Assembly: GCA_035433705.1 (NCBI GenBank)
Contig: DAORVK010000009.1
Location: forward strand, 18,263-82,262
Direction of reading: 5' to 3'
Length of the DNA stretch: 64,000 nt
DNA from: CADEFQ01 sp035433705
GTDB taxonomy: Bacteria; Pseudomonadota; Gammaproteobacteria; Steroidobacterales; Steroidobacteraceae
The position numbers were made by a program, and so were the translations under genes. Shown piece after piece: positions 27,095-34,520 of this stretch (positions are counted from its first letter, which is position 1; each line of letters starts with the position of its first letter). The notes below the pieces were generated by a model. The model was not told the origin of the DNA and made no database searches. It worked only from the letters and a program-made list of their open reading frames with translations.

Positions 27095-27900
27095 AGCTGG
27101 GAATCGAAGGTCGCAGGGCGCTGATCGCCGGATCGAGCAGCGGCATCGGCGCCGGCATTGCCGCGATGCTTGCCGGCGAGGGCGTTGAGGTACTCGTGCA
27201 TGGTCGCAACCTCGCGCACGCGGAGGTCGTGGTGGGGGAGATCCGCGCGCAGGGCGGCAAGGCGTCAATATTGACCGGGGCGCTGGACGTGCCAGGGGAA
27301 GTCGAGCGGCTCGCCCGCGATGCGCTCGCCATGGGTCCAATCGACATCCTCATCAACAGCGCCGGTGCGACGAGCTCAGCTCGCGGCTGGTTCGACGTGC
27401 CGATCGAGAGCTGGCAACAGCAGTTTCAGTTCTCGACTCTCTACGCTGTCCAGCTGATCCGCGCGCTGGTCCCCGCGATGCGCGAGCGCGGCTGGGGGCG
27501 CGTGCTCAATATCAGCAGCGGCGCTGCATTCAAGCCCATGGCATTTCATCCCGAGTATTCGGCGGCGAAGCTGGCGCTGCACACACTGGCGTGCTCGCTG
27601 TCGCGCGAGCTCGGTGATTGCGGCGTCACGGTCAATACCCTGATCTCCGGCCTCGTGATGACAGTGAACACCCAGGCGCTGATACGCGGCGCGGCCCAGG
27701 CGCACGGCTTCACCGAGACCGGGGAGGCGCTCGAGCGCCGGGTGCTGCGCGAGGTGTGGCACTCGACGATGCCCTTGGGGCGGGCGGGCAAGGTGGAAGA
27801 GCTGGCCGCTGCGGCCTGCTTCCTGGTATCGCAGCACGCGGCCTACATCACCGGCGCGTCGCTGCGCGTCGACGGTGGAGGCGCCGGCTACGTGACCTGA
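27091..27900 (+). CDS. Short-chain dehydrogenase/reductase
   Basis: A 269-residue classical SDR. The N-terminal cofactor motif is GSSSGIGAGIA (residues 14-24), NAG-type NSAGATSS is near 90, the catalytic Ser-Tyr-Lys set is Ser141 region (LNISSGAAF) with YSAAK near 154, and the C-terminal GASLRVDGGG is typical. It would oxidise or reduce a secondary alcohol/ketone of the substrate with NAD(P). It overlaps the MFS gene by ATGA and ends the plus-strand operon that begins with the TonB receptor; minus-strand thioesterase genes converge on it. Confidence 0.85.
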   Translation: MKLGIEGRRALIAGSSSGIGAGIAAMLAGEGVEVLVHGRNLAHAEVVVGEIRAQGGKASILTGALDVPGEVERLARDALAMGPIDILINSAGATSSARGWFDVPIESWQQQFQFSTLYAVQLIRALVPAMRERGWGRVLNISSGAAFKPMAFHPEYSAAKLALHTLACSLSRELGDCGVTVNTLISGLVMTVNTQALIRGAAQAHGFTETGEALERRVLREVWHSTMPLGRAGKVEELAAAACFLVSQHAAYITGASLRVDGGGAGYVT

Positions 27901-27933
27901 TGGCGGCGCCAACGGGCTGCTGCTGTCAGCCAA

Positions 27934-28371
27934 TCAGGGTCGAGTCGTCTGCCCCACGAAGAGATGGGCCCGCGCGACCGCAACAGGCGCGCTCTCGTCG
28001 CTCTGCCAGCAACCGACGCTGACCGCCGCCACCCGTCGACCGATGCGCTGGAAGCTGCAGCGCGCATGGAGGTCCTTCGGTCCGGCATGGCTCAGGTAGT
28101 CGATCGAGAAATCGATGAATCGGGGCGGGCGCTGCTCGCCGAGCTGAGCGAACGCGGCGACGAGCGCCGTGATCTGCATGAAGCTGCCGATGACTCCGCC
28201 ATGGATGGCCGGCAGGCGCATGTTGCCGATCAGGCGCTGCTGGAATGGAAGTCGCAGCATGATGCCGCGATCGTCCGTGCACTGCTCGAGGCAGGCACCG
28301 ATCTGCTGCGCATACGGCATGCGGGAGAGGGCCCGCGCAGCGCGCTCCGCGATCGCGGATGGGCCGCTCAC
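27934..28371 (-). CDS. PaaI-type hotdog thioesterase (second of a tandem pair)
   Basis: A 145-residue hotdog protein. HGGVIGSFMQITALVAAF (about residues 58-75) is the active-site helix of PaaI-like acyl-CoA thioesterases, followed by DFSIDYLSHAGPKDLHARCSF. The GTG at 28371 is the start because it overlaps the preceding TGA (GTGA). The frame open further upstream is the shadow of the first thioesterase. It would hydrolyse stalled CoA thioesters and recycle CoA. Confidence 0.75.
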   Translation of the reverse strand: MSGPSAIAERAARALSRMPYAQQIGACLEQCTDDRGIMLRLPFQQRLIGNMRLPAIHGGVIGSFMQITALVAAFAQLGEQRPPRFIDFSIDYLSHAGPKDLHARCSFQRIGRRVAAVSVGCWQSDESAPVAVARAHLFVGQTTRP

Positions 28372-28817
28372 GGGCGGGCGCCGCCTGGCGAGTGGGAAGT
28401 TCGCATGAAGGCCCCGTTTGCGCTCGCCACCGGCCGCTCGTGCCGTCCCGAGTGCAATTCGCACCGGACGAAGATGACTGAACGGGTCACTCGATAGCAC
28501 GCGGCTTCGGCCACCAGATCGTGTTTCAGGGGAGCCGGCGCAAGGTAATCGATGCGCAGATCCAGCGTGGACATGGGTTCGGGGCGCTCGAGACTGCGAC
28601 CGGCAGCAAGCCCGCAAGCAGTGTCGGCGAGGCTAAACAGGACGCCGGGAAAGAAGAATCGCTCGTCCGGATCTGCAGCCAGCATCGGTTGAGCGACAAT
28701 GCGCATGCGGATCTTTCCCGGGGGCGAAGCAAGGTCGACTTTCATGCCGACGTCGATCGTGTGAGGCATGTGCTGCTCGATGATGCGAGCGAGATTTTCA
28801 AGTGAGAGCTGACTCAT
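28368..28817 (-). CDS. PaaI-type hotdog thioesterase (first of a tandem pair)
   Basis: A 149-residue hotdog protein. FPGVLFSLADTACGLAAG (about residues 57-74) is the thioesterase helix, with LDLRIDYLAPAPLKHDLVAEA after it. It overlaps the second thioesterase gene by 4 bp, so both are made together and may pair as a heterodimer. Both genes diverge from the enoyl-CoA hydratase at 28914, across a 96-bp gap that should hold both promoters. Confidence 0.75.
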   Translation of the reverse strand: MSQLSLENLARIIEQHMPHTIDVGMKVDLASPPGKIRMRIVAQPMLAADPDERFFFPGVLFSLADTACGLAAGRSLERPEPMSTLDLRIDYLAPAPLKHDLVAEAACYRVTRSVIFVRCELHSGRHERPVASANGAFMRTSHSPGGARP

Positions 28818-28913
28818 GGTTCACGTCCCTCTGCCGCGCCATAGACCATGTGGACGACGCCGCGTTTGAGCGCCCGTCCATAATTCAGGCTGCTGTCGTG
28901 TGAGGTTGAAGAC

Positions 28914-29693
28914 ATGATTGATACCGCTCTGCACATCGTGACCGAGAAACGTGAGGGCGTGCTACGCGTGGAGATTCATCGCCCGGAGAAGAAGAATGCC
29001 CTGACCGCCGCGATGTATGGGCAGTTGGCCGATGTATTCCAGCAGGCCGCCGGGGATAGTGACATCCGCGTGCTGCTGCTCCATGGGCAGCCTGGCGCAT
29101 TCACGGCAGGCAACGATCTGGGGGAATTCCTGAATGATCCGCCGATGAACGAAGATGCGCCGGTCTTCCGTTTCCTTACGGCCTTCCGGGACTTTCCGAA
29201 GCCCTTTCTCGCCGCGGTGACCGGGGCGGCCGTCGGCGTTGGCACGACAATGCTGCTCCATTGCGACATGGTGTTCGCGGGCGAGGGAGCAAAGTTCCAG
29301 CTGCCCTTCGTCAGCCTTGGTCTGTGTCCTGAAGCAGCTTCCAGTCTGTTGCTCCCGGCCTTGATCGGCCACGCGCGGGCGGCGGAGATCATCCTGCTGG
29401 GCGAACCCTTCGGCGCCGGGCAAGCGCGCGAGATGGGCCTCGTCAATGCGGTGCTGCCCGACGCCGAGGTGCTCGATCATGCGCTCGTCCGGGCTCGCAG
29501 GCTCGCGGCGCAGCCCCCGGCGGCGGTGCGGCTGGCGAAGCAGCTGCTGAAGCGACCGCAGGCGGCGCTGGTCAGGGAAACCATGGCGGAGGAAGATCGG
29601 CAGTTCAAGGCGCGTCTCACTTCGCCGGAGGCGAGGGAAGCCTTCGGCGCGTTCCTCGAGAAGCGCAAGCCCGACTTCTCGCGCTTCTCGTGA
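28914..29693 (+). CDS. Enoyl-CoA hydratase/isomerase family protein
   Basis: A 259-residue crotonase-fold protein. The oxyanion-hole segments are FTAGNDLGEF (about 64-73) and GAAVGVGTTMLLHCDMVFAG (about 105-124), and a glutamate is in place in LGLCPEAASSLLLP near 142. It should hydrate or isomerise a 2-enoyl-CoA. It stands alone on the plus strand between the thioesterase pair and the minus-strand lyase operon and has its own promoter. Confidence 0.85.
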   Translation: MIDTALHIVTEKREGVLRVEIHRPEKKNALTAAMYGQLADVFQQAAGDSDIRVLLLHGQPGAFTAGNDLGEFLNDPPMNEDAPVFRFLTAFRDFPKPFLAAVTGAAVGVGTTMLLHCDMVFAGEGAKFQLPFVSLGLCPEAASSLLLPALIGHARAAEIILLGEPFGAGQAREMGLVNAVLPDAEVLDHALVRARRLAAQPPAAVRLAKQLLKRPQAALVRETMAEEDRQFKARLTSPEAREAFGAFLEKRKPDFSRFS

Positions 29694-29715
29694 GCCCCGC
29701 ATCGGGCTGGCCCGG

Positions 29716-30537
29716 TCATCGTGCGTCGGGCTTTGCCATGCGCGCCAGGATGCGGCGAGCACGTTCCATGACCGGCCGGTCGATCATCTCGCCATCGAGC
29801 GAGCGAGCCGCGCCGGTATCGGCCGTCGCGATGACTCGCTGGGCCCAGGAGACTGCCGCCTCGTCGGGCCGAAAGGCATGACTGATGGGTGCGATCTGGC
29901 GTGGGTGGATCGCGAGCTTGCCGCCAAAGCCCAGATCGGCAGCGCGGCGCGCATCGTGCGCAACGGCAACCGGATCATCGATTGCCGTGGTGACGCCATC
30001 GAGTGGTGCCGCTAGTCCGGCAAGCCGTGAGCGCAGCACGAGTTCCGCGCGCGCCGGCAGCAGTGGTTCCCAGGCGTGCGCACAACCGAGGTCGAGTGCG
30101 TAGTCGATCGAGCCAAGAGCGGCCATGCACACTCCTGGCGCCCCGAGAATATCGGTCAGACCAGCGAGCCCTGCGGCGCTTTCGATGAGAGGAATCACAG
30201 ACACGGTGCGCTGCAGAGCTGCTTGAATGGCTGCGATATCGCCGGCGTGCTCGACCTTCGGCAGCATCAGCGCGGCGATGGGGATTTCCCTGAGCGCGGC
30301 GAGATCGGCCTCAAACCAGGGAGAGGTGCGCGCGTTGACGCGGATGATCGTCCGGGATCCGTCCAGGCCATGACTGCGAATGCACTCACGCGCATAGGCC
30401 TTGCGTTCTGCCGCAACGGCGTCCTCGAGGTCCAGAATGACGGCGTCGGCGCCGCTCGCGGCAGCCTTTGCAAATCGTTCCGGCCGATCGCCCGGGACGA
30501 ACAGCGGCGCGATGAGGGGGCGGATCGACGTGCTCAC
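29716..30537 (-). CDS. HpcH/HpaI-citrate lyase beta-type CoA ester lyase
   Basis: About 273 residues with the CitE fold: LFVPGDRPERFAKAAASGADAVILDLEDAV (about 12-41), RVNARTSPWFEADL, LPKVEHAGD and the Glu in VIPLIESAAGL (about 134). Such lyases split a beta-hydroxyacyl-CoA such as malyl- or citramalyl-CoA. A GTG at 30537 overlaps the TGA of the hydratase upstream (GTGA) and is the likely start, although in-frame starts exist up to 30591. It directly follows an HTD2-type hydratase, the usual partner in mesaconyl/citramalyl-CoA chemistry. Confidence 0.75.
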   Translation of the reverse strand: MSTSIRPLIAPLFVPGDRPERFAKAAASGADAVILDLEDAVAAERKAYARECIRSHGLDGSRTIIRVNARTSPWFEADLAALREIPIAALMLPKVEHAGDIAAIQAALQRTVSVIPLIESAAGLAGLTDILGAPGVCMAALGSIDYALDLGCAHAWEPLLPARAELVLRSRLAGLAAPLDGVTTAIDDPVAVAHDARRAADLGFGGKLAIHPRQIAPISHAFRPDEAAVSWAQRVIATADTGAARSLDGEMIDRPVMERARRILARMAKPDAR

Positions 30538-31391
30538 CACGATGCCGTGGCCTCCATGTTTCTCTCGCCGTGCGACGATTGTGTCCAGCATCGCAGGCTG
30601 CCGTCGGCCTCGCGCCGGCAGCAGACGTAGAAGTCACTTCCTGCAATCAGCGGCGCGACGCCCCGGTACTCGAAAGCCCGCGGTGTGCTGCCACCGATCG
30701 TGGCCGCGAGATTCAGCAGCAGGGTGGCCTGTAGCGGGCCGTGTACGACCAGGCCCGCATAGCCCTCGACGTCCATTGCATAGGGCTGGTCGTAATGGAT
30801 GCGGTGGCTGTTGAAAGTCAGTGCCGAATACCGGAACAGCAGCACCGGAGAAGCCGCTATGGTCCACACTCCATCGCAGTCCGCGGGAGGAGTGCACGCG
30901 GCGGCCTCTGCGGCACGGGCTCGTGTCTCGCCCATTGGTGGCAACGCCGCTTCGCGATAGACGAGATCCTGCCGCTCGCGAATGACCGCGCTGCGTTCCG
31001 TGGCGAGTTCGTGCTCCACCGTGACGAAGGCGAGCGTTCCCGAGCGGCCTTCCTTGCACGTGATCTCGGCGATTTTCGAGCGGCGCGTGACTCGATCATC
31101 CAGGCGCAATGGCGCGTTCGTTTCGACTCGACCTCCGGCCCACATGCGTCGCGGCAGCGGTAGGGGTGGCAGGAAGTCTCCAGTCAGAGGATGGCCGTCG
31201 GCTCCGATTCGGGAACCGTCGGCGGCTTCGGGAGCGAGACACCAGTGAATCGCCGGCGGCGCATCGCCAGGCTCCGTGCGTGCGAGGTGTGGTGTCAGGG
31301 TCGCGCAGTAGGCGTCGACCAGTCGGGGCGTCAGCACGTCGGCGCTCTCGCGAGTGCGACCGATCCACTGCGTCAGGGTAGGGAGATCCAA
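30534..31391 (-). CDS. HTD2/mesaconyl-CoA hydratase-like MaoC-family protein
   Basis: About 285 residues from a TTG at 31391 (LPTLTQWIGRTRESADVLTPRLV, the usual N-terminus of this family). The FAS1-like N-terminal half has WAGGRVETNAPLRLDDRV near 100; the C-terminal half has LLFRYSALTFNSHRIHYDQPYA with the hydratase His, then VVHGPLQATLLLNL. It resembles mesaconyl-C4-CoA hydratase and itaconyl-CoA hydratase. The start is uncertain; a longer frame reaches 31475 inside the preceding gene. It overlaps the CitE-like lyase gene by GTGA, so hydration and cleavage appear coupled. Confidence 0.75.
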   Translation of the reverse strand: MDLPTLTQWIGRTRESADVLTPRLVDAYCATLTPHLARTEPGDAPPAIHWCLAPEAADGSRIGADGHPLTGDFLPPLPLPRRMWAGGRVETNAPLRLDDRVTRRSKIAEITCKEGRSGTLAFVTVEHELATERSAVIRERQDLVYREAALPPMGETRARAAEAAACTPPADCDGVWTIAASPVLLFRYSALTFNSHRIHYDQPYAMDVEGYAGLVVHGPLQATLLLNLAATIGGSTPRAFEYRGVAPLIAGSDFYVCCRREADGSLRCWTQSSHGERNMEATASW

Positions 31392-31401
31392 AGCCGCGCT
31401 C

Positions 31402-32229
31402 TCAGTAACCCCGATACTTTGGCTCGCGACCTTCGCGCGCCGCACGCAGTACTTCCCTGGCGTCGTCGGTCGCACTGCATTGCATCATGTTGTAGGCCTC
31501 GAGCTCGATGACCTGCTCGAGCGTCATCGATTCCGCAGCGTTGAGGCTGCGCTTGATGTAGCGGTAGGCCACCGGTGGGCCATCGTCCAGACGGCTCGCG
31601 AGCGCCTGCGTTTCCCCTTCCAGCTCGGCATCCGGCACGACGCGCGTTACGAGGCCGATGCGCAGGGCCTCATCCGCCGGGATCTTGTCTCCGAGCAGAT
31701 AGAGTTCCCGCGCCTTTGCCGGCCCGACCACACGCGGGAGAAGATAGCTGCCGCCGAAATCCCCGGGCCGCGCCGCCCTGACGTAGGCCGTGGCGAACGA
31801 TGCGGTTTCCGAGGCAATACGAATGTCGCAAGCGGCGGCGAGGCACAGTCCGGCGCCGACGACAGGGCCGCGCAGCATCGCGATCGTCGGCTTCGGCATG
31901 GTGTGCAGCAGGATCGGCGAGCGGCTGAGCCTCCCGACGTGCGAAGCGCGCATGCCGACCGATTTCCACACCGGATCCTCGGACCATCTGACGCTGACAG
32001 GATCTCCCGGATCCAGTTGCTCGCGGCTGCGCAGATCCCCTCCCGAGCAGAAGCCGCGACCCGTGCCGGCCAGTACGACGACTCTCACGCCGGGATCGAC
32101 GCTGGCCGCTTCCAGCGCCTCGTTGAGCAGCCGCATCAACTCCCATGTGAGCGCATTGAGCTGCTCGGGGCGATTCAGCGTCAGCGTGAGAACGCCTTCG
32201 AGCTGCTGTCTGAGTAGAACGGATGTCAT
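31402..32229 (-). CDS. Enoyl-CoA hydratase/isomerase family protein
   Basis: A 275-residue crotonase-like enzyme with FCSGGDLRSREQ near 65 and GPVVGAGLCLAAACDIRIAS near 120-139. The usual catalytic Glu position is PGDFGGSY near 160, so Asp may serve, which is seen in some isomerase-type members. It begins the minus-strand operon hydratase - HTD2-like - CitE-like that diverges from the carboxylase operon; the palindrome at 32275 is 45 bp upstream. It probably handles the same pathway's enoyl-CoA. Confidence 0.85.
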   Translation of the reverse strand: MTSVLLRQQLEGVLTLTLNRPEQLNALTWELMRLLNEALEAASVDPGVRVVVLAGTGRGFCSGGDLRSREQLDPGDPVSVRWSEDPVWKSVGMRASHVGRLSRSPILLHTMPKPTIAMLRGPVVGAGLCLAAACDIRIASETASFATAYVRAARPGDFGGSYLLPRVVGPAKARELYLLGDKIPADEALRIGLVTRVVPDAELEGETQALASRLDDGPPVAYRYIKRSLNAAESMTLEQVIELEAYNMMQCSATDDAREVLRAAREGREPKYRGY

Positions 32230-32274
32230 GTCATTCTCTCGTCAACTTAACTGTCGCAAGTGCGAGTACTCATC

Positions 32275-32286
32275 GTCCGTTCAGAC
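32275..32286. promoter_or_regulatory. Palindromic operator candidate, copy 4 (GTCCGTTCAGAC)
   Basis: This copy sits within a longer perfect dyad, CATCGTC-cgttca-GACGATG (32271-32291 region), in the 146-bp gap between the hydratase operon (starts at 32229) and the carboxylase operon (starts at 32376). It fits GTCYGNNCAGAC with the trailing GATG seen at the other sites. Its position suits control of both divergent operons. Confidence 0.6.
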
Positions 32287-32375
32287 GATGGGTCACGATG
32301 GCCCGGGAGCTAGCCTAGCATTGCGGGGCCGAGTGCGCGGCCCTTGCAGGCTCGGTCCACGGAGGTGATGGTCAG

Positions 32376-34520
32376 ATGCAGCGCTATCTCGCAGCCTGTG
32401 ATGCAGGTGGAACGATGACCGACGTGATCATCGTCGATGAGACGGGTCGCTCGGTCGTGGGCAAGGCTCCCACCAGCCCGCGCGATGAAAGTATCGGCTA
32501 CATGGAAGCGTTCTTCGAGGCGCTCGACGAAATCGGGATCCCGAAGGAGGAGCAGCAGAGCTTTGGTTCGCGTCTCGAGACAGCGATCTACACCGGCACT
32601 TCGATGCTCAACTGCGTGATCAACATGTCCGGGTACCGGACAGGCCTGATCACCACCAGAGGCTTCGAGGACATCAACGCGCAGGGTCGCGGCAAGCAGA
32701 CTTTCATCGGTCAGCAGTGGTCCGAGATCAGCCACATGCAGTACCGCAGGCACCGCACGCCGCTCGTGCCAAGGAAGCTGGCGCGCGGCGTCACCGAGCG
32801 CATCGACATGTTCGGCAAGGTTGTCATCCCGCTCTACGAGCACGAGGTGGAGCAGGCCGCGCGCGAGTTGATCGTCAATGAGCAGTGCCAGTCGATTGCC
32901 ATCGTTTTCCTGCAGTCGTACAAGAACGCCGAACACGAGGAACGCGCCGAGGCTATCGTGCGGCGCGTGATGCAGCAGGCCGGCCGCGACATTCCCATCG
33001 AGCTCTCGAGCCGGGTGGCGCCGACGATGCGGGAGATCTCCCGCGCGAACTCGACCATCGTGCAGGCCTATGCGACCGACCCGGCGAGAAAGCAGCTGTT
33101 CCGCATCGAGGAGTCGCTGAAGAAGATCGGCTATCGCCACAGCCTCAAGACCGTGCTCGGTTACGGCGGGGTGACCAATATCCGCTACCCGCGGCTGTTC
33201 GAAGCCGCCATGTCGGGCCCCGTCGGCGGCCTGATGGGGGCGAAGTATCTCGGCGGCGTGATCGGCGAGGAGAACATCGTCTGTTCAGACGTTGGCGGCA
33301 CATCCTTCGATGCCGGCTGCATCACGGCAGGCGCGGTGCCCATCAACCGCGAGCCGGGCTTCCAGGACATGTATCTCACGGCCCCGATGCTGAGCATCAA
33401 TTCCATCGGCGCAGGAACGGGCACCTACATTCGCATCGATCCCACCACCAACCGCATCAAGCTGGGTCCCGACTCCGCCGGCGGCACGCCGGGGCCGACC
33501 TTCATGGAGGCCGGCAACACGACACCGACCATCAATGACGCGAATCTCCTGCTCGGCATCCTGAATGAGCACAACTATCTCGGCGGCAAGGTCAAGGTCA
33601 ACAAGGAGACCTCGTTCCGGCTGTTCAGGGAAAGGGTCGCAGAGCCGCTTGGGCTCGACGTCTACGATGCCTGTGAAGTCTGCATCGATCTGCTGAACAT
33701 CCAGATGCGCGAACACCTGGTGCGCAGTCTCATGGTCGGCCGCGACTTGCGTGACTACGTTCTGCTCGGATATGGCGGTGGCGGTCCGCTGCACCTGTTG
33801 CCCTACGCCGGAGGCCATCCCTACAAGGCCGTAATCACCGTGCCCTGGGCCGGCGGCTTCTCCGCATGGGGTGGTGCCTGCATGGACTATGCGCACCGCC
33901 GTCACAAGACCGTTTCCGTGGTGATCGCCTCCGGACAAAGCGACACCGGGCGCGTAGCCGCGGCCCAGCCGATGGTGGACATCTGGGATCAGCTGCGCAA
34001 CGAACTCGTCGAGGAGCTCGTGGGCGAGGGGTTCAGGAAGGAGTCAATCCAGATTCAGCCCGTGGCCTACGTTCGCTATTACGGGCAGCTCGAGGACGTC
34101 GAGGTGCCCGCCCCGACAGCGAGCATCCGCACTTCCGGCGATCTCGACGCGCTGATCGCACGGTTCGAGGAAATCTACACGCGCATGTTCACGCTTGCCG
34201 GCAAGCCCGATGTGGGCACCTACCACATCACGGAAGTCTGCGTCGTGGCCACGGTAGAGACCGTCAAGCCGAAGCTCGTGAAGTACCCGCTCGCAGGCCG
34301 TACGCCACCGGCGGAGGCGACGAAGGGCACACGCCGGATCTACCAGAAAGGCAAGTGGCACGATGCGAATATCTACAGGATGGAGAGCATGCGACCCGGC
34401 AACGAGGTGGATGGCCTCGCCGTCATCGAAGCCTCCAACACGACGTTGTTCGTTCCATCCGAGTGGCACGTCCGCATCGACGAGTACAGCGTCTACTGGA
34501 TGACGCGGAAGGACCGATAG
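32376..34520 (+). CDS. Acetone-carboxylase-like beta subunit (hydantoinase A/oxoprolinase family)
   Basis: A 714-residue protein of the HyuA/AcxA family. The N-terminal ATP-phosphate motif is DAGGTMTD (residues 9-16) and the second is CSDVGGTSFD near 304, with SMLNCVINMSGYRTGLITT near 77-95. Its length is close to the 717-residue AcxA of acetone carboxylase. This subunit hydrolyses ATP to phosphorylate bicarbonate and the ketone enolate. It is followed directly (no gap) by the alpha subunit and then by the gamma subunit, the same order as acxABC. A perfect GTCTGTTCAGAC occurs inside the gene at 33279 and is probably incidental. Confidence 0.85.
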   Translation: MQRYLAACDAGGTMTDVIIVDETGRSVVGKAPTSPRDESIGYMEAFFEALDEIGIPKEEQQSFGSRLETAIYTGTSMLNCVINMSGYRTGLITTRGFEDINAQGRGKQTFIGQQWSEISHMQYRRHRTPLVPRKLARGVTERIDMFGKVVIPLYEHEVEQAARELIVNEQCQSIAIVFLQSYKNAEHEERAEAIVRRVMQQAGRDIPIELSSRVAPTMREISRANSTIVQAYATDPARKQLFRIEESLKKIGYRHSLKTVLGYGGVTNIRYPRLFEAAMSGPVGGLMGAKYLGGVIGEENIVCSDVGGTSFDAGCITAGAVPINREPGFQDMYLTAPMLSINSIGAGTGTYIRIDPTTNRIKLGPDSAGGTPGPTFMEAGNTTPTINDANLLLGILNEHNYLGGKVKVNKETSFRLFRERVAEPLGLDVYDACEVCIDLLNIQMREHLVRSLMVGRDLRDYVLLGYGGGGPLHLLPYAGGHPYKAVITVPWAGGFSAWGGACMDYAHRRHKTVSVVIASGQSDTGRVAAAQPMVDIWDQLRNELVEELVGEGFRKESIQIQPVAYVRYYGQLEDVEVPAPTASIRTSGDLDALIARFEEIYTRMFTLAGKPDVGTYHITEVCVVATVETVKPKLVKYPLAGRTPPAEATKGTRRIYQKGKWHDANIYRMESMRPGNEVDGLAVIEASNTTLFVPSEWHVRIDEYSVYWMTRKDR

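Noticed and set aside
33279..33290. A perfect GTCTGTTCAGAC inside the carboxylase beta-subunit gene
   Set aside because: It encodes the conserved VCSD part of the phosphate-binding motif and is explained by coding; it is listed only as a remark and not counted as a fifth operator.
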